Shown piece by piece: positions 14,389 to 23,851 of a stretch of 64,000 nt of DNA; the first letter of the stretch is position 1, and each line of letters opens with the position of its first letter. Below the pieces are notes generated by a model. The model was not told where the DNA came from and searched no databases. It worked only from the letters and a program-made list of their open reading frames with translations. Source of the stretch: Caprella mutica (Eukaryota > Arthropoda > Malacostraca > Amphipoda > Caprellidae); contig CANNZV010000931.1 in assembly GCA_947561585.1 (NCBI GenBank), positions 62,001-126,000 on the forward strand. Direction: 5' to 3'. A program made the position numbers and the translations under genes.

Positions 14389-15678
14389 ATGAACGCAGAT
14401 GAGTGGGCGCGTCGTGACGCCGCTGTTGTGTGGCACGGCTTTACTCAGATGTCGTGCTACCCGGAATCGACCCCGATCACCGTCGCATCCGGTGATGGCA
14501 ACTACCTCGTTGACGTCGATGGCAAGCGGTACCTCGACGCGATCTCCTCGTTGTGGGTCACCACCCTTGGGCACAACGACCCCGATCTCAACGCCGCGAT
14601 CCACGAGCAACTGGCAAAGGTTGCGCATTCCACGCTCCTCGGTAACGGCAACGTCGCCGCAGTCGAGTTCGCTGAGGCGCTAAGTGCACAGGTGCCGGTC
14701 GAATCGCCGCACGTATTGTTTGCCTCCGATGGGGCCACGGCGGTCGAGCAGGCACTCAAAATTGCGTTTCAGTACTGGCACAACCAGGGCGTCACCACGC
14801 GAGACACCTACCTCACGTTGGATGACGCCTACCACGGCGACTCCGTCGGCACGCTGTCGCTTGGGGCCGGCGGATTCGGGACATCGCTGTTCGACCCATT
14901 GCGCTTTCCCGTCCTGCGAACACCCGGCTACAACGATCCCGATTGGCTAGCAAAGGGTGTGGCCGCGATCGAACAACACCACGAACGGCTCGCCGCTCTC
15001 GTGATCGAACCAATGGTGCAAGGCGCCGCTGGCATTCTTGTGGCCGACGCCCCCGACGTAAAGCGGCTTGTCGAGGCCGCCCAAGCAAAGGGGGTGCCCG
15101 TTATCTGCGACGAAGTCGCCACCGGCTTTGGGCGAACGGGAACGCTGTTCGCATCGCAACAGTGTGAAATCACCCCGGACATCTTGTGCCTCGGCAAGGG
15201 CATCTCGGGCGGGTACCTGCCGCTGTCGGCGACTGTCGTGGCCGACCATATCTACAACGAGTTCCTAGGCGAAGATCTCGGCCCACGCACCTTCTACCAC
15301 GGCCACTCCTACAGCGGGAACGCGGTGGCCTGCGCAGCCGGCCTCCGTCATCTCGAACTCCTTTCTGAGCGCAACATCCTCGACAATGTGCGCTCTGCTG
15401 ATGTCGCACTCGCCGAGCATCTCGCCCAGGTGGCTGCGCATCGACATGTGCGCGAGGTGCGTCGCCGTGGACTTATGGCCGGCATCGAACTCAACCCGCC
15501 CGCCGGTGCGCAACGGTGGGGGCGCAAAGTGTGCGCGGCGACCGTCGAACGTGGAGTGCTGCTGCGCCCGCTTGGCGATGTGGTCGTGATCATGGCGCCG
15601 CTCACGATCACCGAGTCCGAAATCGCAACGATCTCACGGGTGCTGGTCGAAGCCCTCGACGAGTTGCCAGAGACATGA
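14389..15678 (+). CDS. bioA: Adenosylmethionine-8-amino-7-oxononanoate aminotransferase
   Basis: This PLP enzyme converts KAPA to DAPA with SAM as amino donor in biotin synthesis. The 429-residue protein has VWHGFTQM near its start, the substrate-site ISSLWVTTLGHNDP stretch, ICDEVATGFGRTG and the PLP lysine in LCLGKGISGGYLPL. ATG 14389 follows TAGGAGGATTCAGCG, a strong ribosome-binding site. It is the first gene of bioAFD and overlaps bioF by four bases (ATGA). Confidence 0.95.
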   Translation: MNADEWARRDAAVVWHGFTQMSCYPESTPITVASGDGNYLVDVDGKRYLDAISSLWVTTLGHNDPDLNAAIHEQLAKVAHSTLLGNGNVAAVEFAEALSAQVPVESPHVLFASDGATAVEQALKIAFQYWHNQGVTTRDTYLTLDDAYHGDSVGTLSLGAGGFGTSLFDPLRFPVLRTPGYNDPDWLAKGVAAIEQHHERLAALVIEPMVQGAAGILVADAPDVKRLVEAAQAKGVPVICDEVATGFGRTGTLFASQQCEITPDILCLGKGISGGYLPLSATVVADHIYNEFLGEDLGPRTFYHGHSYSGNAVACAAGLRHLELLSERNILDNVRSADVALAEHLAQVAAHRHVREVRRRGLMAGIELNPPAGAQRWGRKVCAATVERGVLLRPLGDVVVIMAPLTITESEIATISRVLVEALDELPET

Positions 15679-16790
15679 ATTGGGGTGACACCGTCGATAC
15701 CGCGCTCGCCCGCATCCATGCGGCGGGACAGTACCGGGCGCCCAAAGACCTCGCCTCTGGTACACCGCACACGCATCGCAGCGCGAACAACGCTCTGGTC
15801 ATCTCCTTTGCATCCAATGACTACCTCGGCCTGAGTCAGCATCCAGCCGTGAAGGCAGCGGCCAAGCAAGCAATCGATGATGCGGGAACCGGGGCCGGGT
15901 CTGCGCGCTTGATCGTCGGGTCTCGTCCCGGGCATACCCGCCTCGAACAACGAATCGCACAATGGCGCGGTACCGAAGCCGCCGTGCTGTTTAGTTCTGG
16001 TTACACCGCAAACCTGGGTGTGCTCACTACGTTCGGGGCGCACGCCTCGATGCTGTGTTCGGACGAATTGAACCACGCCTCGATCATCGACGGGTGCCGC
16101 CTCACCAAGACCACGACCCGCGTGTACCCCCACGTCGATGTCGCCGCACTCGACGACATGCTCTCCGAGCGCGACGGCGGTGCTGTCGTGGTGACCGACA
16201 CCGTCTTTTCGATGGACGGCGATGTCGCCCCCGTTGGCGCTCTTGGCGAGATGTGCGGACGGCACGGAGCGCTTCTCATTCTCGATGACGCCCACTCGGT
16301 GTTCGATCGCGAAGACGACCTGGGCGATGCCCCGGTGCTTCGGGTGGGAACCTTGTCCAAGACGCTCGGGTCGCTGGGCGGGTACGTGTGCGGGCCGCGG
16401 CGTTACATCGAGTTGCTCGTCAATAGGGCGCGGTCGTACATCTTCACCACCGCCAGCACGCCCGCGCAATGCGCCGCGGCGCTCGCCGCAATCGACGTCA
16501 TCGACTCGGCCGAAGGCAGCGAGCTGAAACGCACGCTGCGCACACACATCGATCGGATTCGGCCCGATCATCCAAGCCCGATCATTCCCATCGTGATCGG
16601 CGAGGAATCAAAGGCTGTCGAGGCGTCCGCGCGCCTGGCTGAAAGAGGCATTCTGGTGCCCGCAATTCGTCCCCCGACGGTGGCGCCAGGCTCCTCGCGC
16701 CTGCGGGTCACCGTGTCGGCAGCGCATTCGCCACAAGACATTGACGCTCTCATTGCGGCACTGGAGGAAGTGGGTGTTGATGGGGTCTAA
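15675..16790 (+). CDS. bioF: 8-amino-7-oxononanoate synthase
   Basis: This PLP-dependent synthase joins pimeloyl thioester and L-alanine to give KAPA. The 371-residue protein shows FASNDYLGLSQHP, GTGAGSARLIVGS, HASIIDG, DDAHSVF and the PLP lysine in GTLSKTLGSLGG. The start is ATG 15675, overlapping the bioA stop; the frame is open to 15516 but that would run through bioA. It overlaps bioD by about 11 bases. The family includes close relatives (Kbl), but the operon context settles bioF. Confidence 0.94.
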   Translation: MNWGDTVDTALARIHAAGQYRAPKDLASGTPHTHRSANNALVISFASNDYLGLSQHPAVKAAAKQAIDDAGTGAGSARLIVGSRPGHTRLEQRIAQWRGTEAAVLFSSGYTANLGVLTTFGAHASMLCSDELNHASIIDGCRLTKTTTRVYPHVDVAALDDMLSERDGGAVVVTDTVFSMDGDVAPVGALGEMCGRHGALLILDDAHSVFDREDDLGDAPVLRVGTLSKTLGSLGGYVCGPRRYIELLVNRARSYIFTTASTPAQCAAALAAIDVIDSAEGSELKRTLRTHIDRIRPDHPSPIIPIVIGEESKAVEASARLAERGILVPAIRPPTVAPGSSRLRVTVSAAHSPQDIDALIAALEEVGVDGV

Positions 16791-17412
16791 ATCGCTTGTA
16801 TTCGTAACGGGAACCGGCACGGAGATCGGGAAGACCTGGGTGACGGCATCGCTGTGCCGGGAACTCGGGCGCGCCGGAGTTCGCGCATCGGCTCGCAAGC
16901 CAGCGCAATCCTATGACCCCGGAGTGGCCGAGCCGACCGACGCCGATGTGCTCGCCGACGCCACCGGAGAATCGCCCGCCCAAGTCACCGATCCCGGTCG
17001 GAGCTTTCCGGTGCCGCTCGCGCCGCCGATGGCGGCAGCCCAACTTGGACGGAAGTGTCCGACAACCGACGAGCTCGCGGATGCGTGCGCATTCTCTCCG
17101 GGCATCGATATTGGGTTCGTTGAAGGGGTAGGTGGATTGCGGTCCCCGGTGTCGGATGATGGCGACAACCTCGATCTCATCAACCGGCTCAACCCGGACG
17201 TGGTGGTCGTAGTTGGCGACGCTGCGCTCGGCACAATCCATAACGTCACGAGCGTCACGACGAGCCTCGCCATGCGTCGACATGTGGTGTTTCTCAATCG
17301 ATTCGACGAGCGCGATACGGTGCACCGGCTCAATCACGAGTGGCTTGCCCGCCGAGGGCATCGAGTATTCACGACGATAGAGCACCTCGTCGAGGGCCTC
17401 GGTTCGCAATAA
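16780..17412 (+). CDS. bioD: Dethiobiotin synthetase
   Basis: This ATP-dependent carboxylase closes the ureido ring of DAPA to give dethiobiotin. The 210-residue protein has a modified P-loop (VTGTGTEIGKTWV), the lysine motif ASARKPAQSY and EGVGGLRSPVSDDGDNLDL. ATG 16780 has GGAGGAA upstream, inside the end of bioF. Residue 12 of the loop reads E where many homologues have D (TDTGVGKT type), a common variant. It ends the bioAFD operon; bioB is not in this window. Confidence 0.92.
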   Translation: MGSKSLVFVTGTGTEIGKTWVTASLCRELGRAGVRASARKPAQSYDPGVAEPTDADVLADATGESPAQVTDPGRSFPVPLAPPMAAAQLGRKCPTTDELADACAFSPGIDIGFVEGVGGLRSPVSDDGDNLDLINRLNPDVVVVVGDAALGTIHNVTSVTTSLAMRRHVVFLNRFDERDTVHRLNHEWLARRGHRVFTTIEHLVEGLGSQ

Positions 17413-17474
17413 ATCGTTGCCCAGTCGGGCGAAGAAACAGCGGTGAAACCTCCAGAATAGGTTCGCTCGTGCCG

Positions 17475-19238
17475 ATGGTCTTTCTCGTGGGTCACTCATC
17501 GTCAAGCGTCTGGTCGCGCCAGAATTTGCTCGCGGCTGTCGCGGTCTTTTTCGTCGGCCTCGTCGTAGCGAGTGTGGTTGTGCGAACGAGTGGCGGCGGT
17601 GGCGTAGATCTGTACACCGAGGCCGACCTTGCCGCCGTAGGACTCGCCGAAGGCGGAGCTGCCGCGGGGCCGTTGCCTAAGCTGTCTGACAGTACCGGCA
17701 GCGTCGATGACGCCGCCGACACGACGGTCGGCGACCGTATTGGCGAATCGGACACCGACGCCTTGTCCTTTCGTCCCGACGGCGGGGAATCGGGCGATGA
17801 TCCGGCAGCGGCCAGCGTCAATGAGCCCACGGTCGGTGGCCGAGACGTTGCCGCAGGCCCGTCGACCGGCCGCACCGACTCGGCGAACCCCAGCACCGAC
17901 GAAACTGCCATCAGCGCTGGTGGCAGCTCGGAGGCCTCCCAAACCTCGAATGCCGACTCCCCAAGTCAACCTGTTTCGGCTACGACGGGTGAAAATTTGG
18001 TCACGGGCCGAAGTGCTGATGGCGTAACCGCGGCGATCGCTCCGCTCGCGCAACCGCCGGCCGGGGAGTCGCCCAACTCGTTGTGGTGCCAGATCGAAGT
18101 TCGGACCTCCGACGGCATCATCCGATGGAACGACAACGGCGGCACCGCAGTGATTCGGCGCAACGGCTCGTGGTACCACACGCCCAATGAGGATGCGCTC
18201 GCAGTCATGATCCCCGAAACGGTCGACACATCCGATGACTACGTGCTTCGGGTTTGGGGCGGCGGAAGCCAAGACGTAGCGTGCACCTTCGTCCGCTCCA
18301 CCGCAGGCGCAACGATTGCCCCGGAAACCACGGCACGACCAGCCACAACGAGCACGACGCCTGACGCCATTGCGTTCGCCGCACTGCCAACGCCTATCGC
18401 GATTCCGCGCGGGCCGGTGCAGATGGGCTTCACCGCCGACCTGTGGGGGAGCGACGCTGATGCGTACTGGAAGGACCTTGAAGACGTTCCCGGCAATGGG
18501 CGCTTGATCGCCCACGAGTTCAAGAGCTTCACGAAGTCGCTCAAGATGGACACCTACCGGTCGCATATGAACAATGGCCGTGACCTGCTCTTGACGTGGA
18601 ACGGCACCGAAGCGGCGTCGATCCTCAACGGTAGTCACGACGATTGGATCCGGCACCACGCACGCGAACTCCAGACGCTTCCGGGCACCGTGAAACTTCG
18701 GTTCTGGCACGAACCCGATGTGTCCTACAAGGTGTCGTGGATAGACGGCGACCCGCAGAACTACATCGACTCGTGGAGGTACGTGCGCCGAATCTTCGTT
18801 GAAGAAGGCGCAGTGGACAATATCGAGTGGGTCTGGTGTCCGACCGCGTGGAATTGGGATGAGCAGGGAGCGAGGTTCTATCCAGGTGATGCGGACGTTG
18901 ATTGGATCTGTGCCGACGGCTACTCGGGCATGAACCTCAACAAGCCCCTGGCGCCGATCGAGGACGAGTTCACGGCGTTCCAGGCGTGGGCGGACAAGCA
19001 TCCCTCCAAACCAATTCTGATCGCCGAGTTCGGGGCAACCGAGCGCGGCCCGGGGGATCGGGCTGCATGGGTCGCCAACATTCCCACGTGGGTGAACGCG
19101 TCCCCGAACATCCGCGCCGTTGTGTACTTCGACTACGACAAGCGCAGCGAGCAGCCATGGGACTGGCGCCTGCGCACCGAGGCCGACGCGTGGCAACAAA
19201 TGATGACGGTGTTGTCGAACGCTCCGTTTGGGCGTTGA
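17475..19238 (+). CDS. Membrane-anchored GH26-like glycoside hydrolase
   Basis: A 587-residue protein. An N-terminal membrane helix (NLLAAVAVFFVGLVVASVVV) is followed by a long Ser/Thr/Asp/Gly-rich linker (about 45-190) and a small beta domain (about 200-275). The C-terminal roughly 280-residue domain resembles GH26 beta-mannanases. Candidate catalytic residues are Glu in LRFWHEPDV (acid/base) and Glu in ILIAEFGATERGPGD (nucleophile). ATG 17475 is preferred; GTG 17469 is also possible. It probably acts on the cell's own surface or on bound polysaccharide. A membrane protein gene starts two bases after its stop. The substrate is unknown. Confidence 0.75.
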   Translation: MVFLVGHSSSSVWSRQNLLAAVAVFFVGLVVASVVVRTSGGGGVDLYTEADLAAVGLAEGGAAAGPLPKLSDSTGSVDDAADTTVGDRIGESDTDALSFRPDGGESGDDPAAASVNEPTVGGRDVAAGPSTGRTDSANPSTDETAISAGGSSEASQTSNADSPSQPVSATTGENLVTGRSADGVTAAIAPLAQPPAGESPNSLWCQIEVRTSDGIIRWNDNGGTAVIRRNGSWYHTPNEDALAVMIPETVDTSDDYVLRVWGGGSQDVACTFVRSTAGATIAPETTARPATTSTTPDAIAFAALPTPIAIPRGPVQMGFTADLWGSDADAYWKDLEDVPGNGRLIAHEFKSFTKSLKMDTYRSHMNNGRDLLLTWNGTEAASILNGSHDDWIRHHARELQTLPGTVKLRFWHEPDVSYKVSWIDGDPQNYIDSWRYVRRIFVEEGAVDNIEWVWCPTAWNWDEQGARFYPGDADVDWICADGYSGMNLNKPLAPIEDEFTAFQAWADKHPSKPILIAEFGATERGPGDRAAWVANIPTWVNASPNIRAVVYFDYDKRSEQPWDWRLRTEADAWQQMMTVLSNAPFGR

Positions 19239-19239
19239 T

Positions 19240-19956
19240 ATGGCCTTGGTGAACGAACGTCGGCGCGGGTTTTCACTGCGCCGACAACTTCGAAGTTTGG
19301 CCCCGCTTGCGGTGTTGTGGTTCATTGGCGTCGTGATGTTGTTGGTGGCCGATATCCAAACGGCGGCCCCGTTGCGCCGGCTGTTTCTCGACCCCGCTCA
19401 CCTGACCGGGTCGCCGTGGTACACGGGCGCAATGTCGAACTTGGGCATCTTGGTCTGGACGAGCGGTGTTGCGTTCGCGAGTGCAGGTGCGTGGGTGGCC
19501 CATCGCATCGGTCGCGTCAGTGCTGGACACTTCCTGACCGTCGGCGCCGTCACGACACTCATTCTCGTACTCGATGATGCGTTCCAGCTACACGCGGGAG
19601 TGCTCAAACATCTGATCGGCGGCTCCAAGAACGCGGCGCAGATCCTGGTCGTATTGCCGGTTGCGGTCTGGTTCGTGTTCTTCTTCGACGACATCAAGCG
19701 AACCCGTGTCGCTCTGTTGGTTGCGGCGATTGGTGCCTTAGCGGGATCCGTTGGCATGGATCTGTTTTTGAGTCTTGACGGTGACGCTCAGTTTCTTGCC
19801 GAAGATGGCTTGAAGTTTCTTGGCATCCTCGCGTGGTCGCAGTACTTCGCGATCACCTCACGAGACATCGCTGCTTCAGCGATCGGTGAGGCGCTCGACC
19901 GAGACAGCACGGCAGGCGTGACCGTCGCTTCGGACGAGTTGCAACAGGTGCGCTGA
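19240..19956 (+). CDS. Integral membrane protein, unknown function
   Basis: A 238-residue protein with about six hydrophobic helices (for example PLAVLWFIGVVMLLVADI, TLILVLDDAFQLHAGV, AAQILVVLPVAVWFVFFF). A charged DDAFQLHAGVLKHL motif lies within the membrane. It starts at ATG 19240, two bases after the GH26-like stop, so it is very likely co-transcribed with it. I do not recognise a named family. Confidence 0.7.
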   Translation: MALVNERRRGFSLRRQLRSLAPLAVLWFIGVVMLLVADIQTAAPLRRLFLDPAHLTGSPWYTGAMSNLGILVWTSGVAFASAGAWVAHRIGRVSAGHFLTVGAVTTLILVLDDAFQLHAGVLKHLIGGSKNAAQILVVLPVAVWFVFFFDDIKRTRVALLVAAIGALAGSVGMDLFLSLDGDAQFLAEDGLKFLGILAWSQYFAITSRDIAASAIGEALDRDSTAGVTVASDELQQVR

Positions 19957-20052
19957 CGGCTGCACGCGGCCTCAAAGGCAAGTTGCAGTGACCCATATGG
20001 CAGCGTGTACACGTTGCTGAGGGGTGAAATTTGGGCATACTTCGAATGCGTC

Positions 20053-20913
20053 ATGGAACCAGGGAACACACCGCTCGTCGAGCTGCGAACACTCTCCCCG
20101 AACGGGACCAAACTCTTCGGAAAACTCGAATGGCATAACCCAACCGGTTCGATCAAAGACCGAGCTGCGTGGAACATGTTCCAAAACGCTCGCCGCGACG
20201 GATTTCTTCCAGCGGGCACGCCACTGATCGAATCGACCTCGGGAAATACGGGCATCGGCCTCGCTCGGCTTGCCCTCATCAATGGTTACCCGATGACCAT
20301 TTGCCTGCCCGCAGCGTCCACGCAGGAACGCAAGCAGCTGCTGCTCGCCTATGGCGCAACGCTGGTCGAGGTTGATGGTGGGCCTAACGAATCGATTGCC
20401 GCAGCGAAGCAACTCGTCGCTGACGGCGAGGGCTACATGTGTTACCAGTATGGAAACCCGGGAAACCCCGAGTCCCACGAGTTTGGGACAGCGCTCGAGG
20501 TCATTCGGGACTGGCCACTCGACGCCCCGCCTGCTGGCGTGTTTTGCGCGTATGGAACTGGCGGAACGATCACGGGAATGAGCCGGGGTTTGCGCAAGGC
20601 ATACCCCGACATTCGGGTGCATTCGGTGGAAGAGTTCGTCAACGATCCGATCAGCGGAATGCGTAGCCAAGACGACCCATTCCAGCCGCCAATTGCAGAT
20701 CTGTCCCTCGTCACCGACCGACACGAGATCACCAAGGCCGACGCTGTGGGCATGGTCACCGAGACCATGAACCTCGAAGGCCACTTCGTCGGGACGTCGT
20801 CGGGAGCCATTCTGCACGCCGCACAACAGTACCTTTCCGCACACGGCGGTACCGCTGTTGCCGTGCTGCCCGATGCGGGTTGGAAGTACCTGTCGGGTGC
20901 GCCCTGGTCCTAG
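20053..20913 (+). CDS. PLP-dependent cysteine synthase family protein
   Basis: A 286-residue fold-type II PLP enzyme. The PLP lysine is in NPTGSIKDRAAWNM; the phosphate and substrate loops are STSGNTGIGLARL and YGTGGTITGMSRGL; a TSSGA motif is near the end. This matches O-acetylserine/O-phosphoserine sulfhydrylases (CysK/CysM), which make cysteine from sulfide or a thiocarboxylated carrier. With about 286 residues it is closer in size to CysM. ATG 20053 begins at MEPGNTPLVEL, the usual N-terminus. Cystathionine beta-synthase is unlikely, as no extra domain is present. Confidence 0.85.
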   Translation: MEPGNTPLVELRTLSPNGTKLFGKLEWHNPTGSIKDRAAWNMFQNARRDGFLPAGTPLIESTSGNTGIGLARLALINGYPMTICLPAASTQERKQLLLAYGATLVEVDGGPNESIAAAKQLVADGEGYMCYQYGNPGNPESHEFGTALEVIRDWPLDAPPAGVFCAYGTGGTITGMSRGLRKAYPDIRVHSVEEFVNDPISGMRSQDDPFQPPIADLSLVTDRHEITKADAVGMVTETMNLEGHFVGTSSGAILHAAQQYLSAHGGTAVAVLPDAGWKYLSGAPWS

Positions 20914-20972
20914 GAGCCCGAAAGGCACGCCCACCGTCGCGTGTCGCCCCCTTCCGAAAGTAACCTGAACCA

Positions 20973-21980
20973 ATGACCGCCGTCACCGACCTCGTGCGAT
21001 TGCCACTGCGTGAACGAGCACCGCTCGCGTCGGTCGGACGCCGCATCGGATTTGCCGCAGTGCTCGTCGTGTTCGTTGCGCTCGTGGTTCGTCTGGGAAG
21101 CGACGGCTACATCGATTCCACCGGCAATCCAATCGGGATGCTCGATGCGCTCTACTACGCATCGGTCACCGTGACCACCACTGGATACGGCGATATCACC
21201 GCGGTGAGCAGCAGCGCCCGGCTCGCCACAATTCTGCTCATCACGCCCGCACGCATTCTCTTCCTTATCCTCGTGGTGTCGACCACGGTCGAAGTCCTCA
21301 CCGAGCAATCACGAGAGCTGCTCGCCGAACGCAAATGGAGACAACGAGTGAAAGACCACACGGTAATTTGTGGGTTCGGGGCTACGGGCCAGGCGGTGGC
21401 CAGGGACCTCATCGCTCGCGGCGTCGATCCGGTCAACATCGTGGTGGTCGATACGCAAGCCGCCAGCATCGCCGAGGCCAACACTCTCGGCTTTGTTGCC
21501 ATCGAAGGCGACGCCACCCGCAACCAGACTCTTGAACAGGCGGGAATTGAGCGAGCCTCGTCGATCGTTGTGGCCCCGAATCGAGATGACACGGCGGTGT
21601 TGATCACCCTCACCGCCCGAGAGATGAACACCACCGCGCACATCGTGGCCGCAGGTAAGGAGAAGGAGAACCTGCATCTGCTCCACCAGGGCGGAGCCAC
21701 CGAGGTCATCGACGCAACGTCCGCCGTCGGCGCCATGTTGGGAATGGGCTCGCACTCGCCGGCAGCCGGTCTTGTGCTCGAAGACTTGCTCGGGGCAGGT
21801 GTCGGTTTGGAACTCGTGGAGGTGGACCCCCAAGACGTCGACCAGATACCCGAGATGCCGGAGGGCACAACCCTCGTTGCCATCGTGCGCGATGGAGAGC
21901 GAGTCCCACAGCCCGAGGTTACCCCACACAACATCTTGCCGAACGACCGACTCGTAGTGCTTCGAGATACCAAGCTATAG
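20973..21980 (+). CDS. Two-TM potassium channel with RCK/TrkA regulatory domain
   Basis: A 335-residue protein. Two membrane helices flank a pore loop with the K+ selectivity filter TVTTTGYGDI. A Rossmann RCK domain (HTVICGFGATGQAVARDL, EGDATRNQTLEQAGI) follows, then a TrkA-C domain (about 260-335). It is a ligand-gated K+ channel of the MthK/Kch type. ATG 20973 follows CCTGAACCA; no strong ribosome-binding site is seen. It is monocistronic or co-transcribed with the following PhyH gene 30 nt downstream. Confidence 0.9.
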   Translation: MTAVTDLVRLPLRERAPLASVGRRIGFAAVLVVFVALVVRLGSDGYIDSTGNPIGMLDALYYASVTVTTTGYGDITAVSSSARLATILLITPARILFLILVVSTTVEVLTEQSRELLAERKWRQRVKDHTVICGFGATGQAVARDLIARGVDPVNIVVVDTQAASIAEANTLGFVAIEGDATRNQTLEQAGIERASSIVVAPNRDDTAVLITLTAREMNTTAHIVAAGKEKENLHLLHQGGATEVIDATSAVGAMLGMGSHSPAAGLVLEDLLGAGVGLELVEVDPQDVDQIPEMPEGTTLVAIVRDGERVPQPEVTPHNILPNDRLVVLRDTKL

Positions 21981-22009
21981 ACGGGGCCAGCGGGCCAGAG
22001 AGGGACAAT

Positions 22010-22834
22010 ATGTCGTTGACTGAGGAGCAGGTCGCTCACTACCACGAGCATGGATGGGTGGCCCCTATCGACGTGATGAGCGCCGACGAAGCGACTGCGC
22101 TCAAGAACGAGTTCGAGGCAGTCGAAGCCGCGTTTCCCGAACATCTCCACGCTCAGAACCGCAACAATGCCCATCTCGTGTTCCCGCTTCTACATGAGGT
22201 CACGACGGATTCGCGCATTGTGGATGCCGCAGCGTCGCTCGTCGGAGCTGACATTGCGCTGTGGAGCACGGTGGTATTTGCCAAGGCACCACGATCAGGC
22301 TCGTTCGTGAGCTGGCACCAAGACGCAAAATATATGGGAATTTCTGGCGAGAATCATGTGACCGCGTGGCTCGCTCTCACGCCGAGCACCCTAGAGAGCG
22401 GATGCGTGTCTGTGCTGCCGGGAACGCATCGCATCGGCGCCCTCGCACATGAGGACACGTTTGGCGAAGACAACATCTTGACCCGTGGCCAGCGGGTGCA
22501 GGGCCTGGACCACATCGAGCCGGTGCACCTCATCTTGCATCCGGGTCAGATGTCATTGCATCACCCATGGATCGTCCACGGGTCGCAACCAAATCGGACC
22601 GACAATCGTCGGATCGGATTCGCCATGCAGTCCTACATGGGCACAGGGCTGCACGTCGACCGAGGCGAGCACTACATCACGGCGGTTCGCGGCGCGCCGG
22701 TACACGACGAGTTCATTGCGCTCGAGAAACCACGCGAATCCTGTGAGCCTGCGGCCATCGCTCGACGCGAAACGGCGAACCGGGCATTCGCCGACACACT
22801 CTACGGTGGCGCTGAACAGCGACGAGGCCTGTAG
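22010..22834 (+). CDS. Phytanoyl-CoA dioxygenase (PhyH) family Fe(II)/2-oxoglutarate oxygenase
   Basis: A 274-residue protein with the PhyH layout: FxxxGWVAP near the start, the iron HxD in SWHQDAKYMG and the distal iron His in HHPWIVHGSQPN with a 2OG-binding Arg soon after (NRRIGF). It hydroxylates a small molecule using Fe(II), O2 and 2-oxoglutarate; the substrate is not evident. The start at ATG 22010 has AGAGAGGGAC upstream. Neighbours (K+ channel, methyltransferase) give no pathway clue. Confidence 0.82.
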   Translation: MSLTEEQVAHYHEHGWVAPIDVMSADEATALKNEFEAVEAAFPEHLHAQNRNNAHLVFPLLHEVTTDSRIVDAAASLVGADIALWSTVVFAKAPRSGSFVSWHQDAKYMGISGENHVTAWLALTPSTLESGCVSVLPGTHRIGALAHEDTFGEDNILTRGQRVQGLDHIEPVHLILHPGQMSLHHPWIVHGSQPNRTDNRRIGFAMQSYMGTGLHVDRGEHYITAVRGAPVHDEFIALEKPRESCEPAAIARRETANRAFADTLYGGAEQRRGL

Positions 22835-22866
22835 CTCGCTGGCGCTGCTTGGCTAGCGCTGTTTCG

Positions 22867-23469
22867 CTAGTACGAGCGGTACACGCCGAGCGTTCGGCCC
22901 GCAGTTGCTATTTCATCGACTTGACGCACCCCGAATCCGGCTGCGTCGAGCAGGTCGTCGGTGTCGGTGGGGAAGAACAGCAGCAACTCGCGTGCGACGG
23001 CGCCCCAACGCGCTGCGAGCCCCACGAGCAGGTCCGGTGACGCCAGTGTGGAGGACCGCGCACGCGTAACCTCATAGGGCGGGTTGCAGACCAACAGGTC
23101 CGCTTGCCGCCGGCCAGGGTGTTCGGCGACCGTGCCGCAGAGTGCCGAGAGTCCGTCGCAACACACGAGCGACACCGTCGTGTCAGTCAGGTTGGTTTGG
23201 GCACACGCCACAGCTAGCGGAGAAATGTCGGTCGCAACAACGGTTGCGCCACCGTCACTGAGCACGCCGGCGAGCAGCCCGCATCCGGTTCCGACCTCGA
23301 TGACATCGGTACCAGCTACGTCAACACGGAGGAGATATGTGGCGGCTGCTTCACCCGAAAGGTGCCTGATTGGGTCGAAAACCCCGGGATCGACCTCGTA
23401 TGTCCGGCCATCAAACACAAAGATGGAATGTGTAGATCGTTGGAATTTGTCCGGCAGCGCATTAAACAA
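22867..23469 (-). CDS. HemK/PrmC-like class I SAM methyltransferase
   Basis: A 200-residue Rossmann methyltransferase. SAM motif I is VIEVGTGCGLLAGVL, motif II ATDISPLAVACAQTN and motif IV the NPPY box (LLVCNPPYEVTRA) found in N5-glutamine and some N6-adenine methyltransferases. It is shorter than PrmC and lacks its N-terminal helical domain, so it may modify another protein or a small molecule. It converges with the PhyH gene and diverges from the cold-shock gene across a 100-bp gap. Confidence 0.75.
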   Translation of the reverse strand: MFNALPDKFQRSTHSIFVFDGRTYEVDPGVFDPIRHLSGEAAATYLLRVDVAGTDVIEVGTGCGLLAGVLSDGGATVVATDISPLAVACAQTNLTDTTVSLVCCDGLSALCGTVAEHPGRRQADLLVCNPPYEVTRARSSTLASPDLLVGLAARWGAVARELLLFFPTDTDDLLDAAGFGVRQVDEIATAGRTLGVYRSY

Positions 23470-23570
23470 TGAATGAAATTTTCTCGGTGAATCACCGCAT
23501 TGTGCACAACGACCCTTAAGGTCAGAGGGGGACAGATCATAAGATCCGTCCAGAATGAAAGCAAAATGCC

Positions 23571-23768
23571 ATGCAAGGAACAGTAAAGTTTTTCAACAGT
23601 GAAAAGGGCTACGGCTTCATTTCGCGTGAAGGCGGAGACGACGTGTTCGTCCACTACTCAAACATCCAAGCCGATGGATACAAGTCGCTCGACGAAGGAC
23701 AGGCGGTCGAGTTCGACGTCGCTCCTGGTCGCAAGGGCGAAGAAGCACAGAATGTGCGCCCTATCTGA
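23571..23768 (+). CDS. cspA: Cold-shock domain protein (CspA family)
   Basis: A 65-residue protein with the full cold-shock barrel: [15 protein letters not shown] (RNP1) and DVFVHYSNI (RNP2). It binds single-stranded RNA/DNA and melts RNA structure. The start ATG 23571 is preceded by a roughly 100-base upstream region shared with the divergent methyltransferase gene. A strong hairpin terminator follows 21 bases after the stop. Confidence 0.95.
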   Translation: MQGTVKFFNSEKGYGFISREGGDDVFVHYSNIQADGYKSLDEGQAVEFDVAPGRKGEEAQNVRPI

Positions 23769-23789
23769 TAGTCGCTAGTTCGTAGAGAC

Positions 23790-23812
23790 GCCGCCGCCCT
23801 TTGGGCGGCGGC
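23790..23812 (+). terminator. Rho-independent terminator of the cold-shock gene
   Basis: GCCGCCGCCC and GGGCGGCGGC form a perfect 10-bp stem with a TTT loop, followed by TTTCTTCGTTTTC. It ends the cold-shock transcript and also faces the oppositely directed molybdenum hydroxylase operon. Confidence 0.9.
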
Positions 23813-23851
23813 TTTCTTCGTTTTCGGCCCGTCGCATGCGGGCGACGCGAC

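Noticed and set aside
15348..16571. 407-codon minus-strand frame opposite bioA/bioF
   Set aside because: bioA and bioF on the plus strand are clear and continuous; the opposite frame shows no domain.
17502..19325. 607-codon minus-strand frame opposite the GH26-like gene
   Set aside because: It is a shadow frame common in high-GC DNA, with no domain, start signal or sensible composition; the plus-strand frame has recognisable domains.
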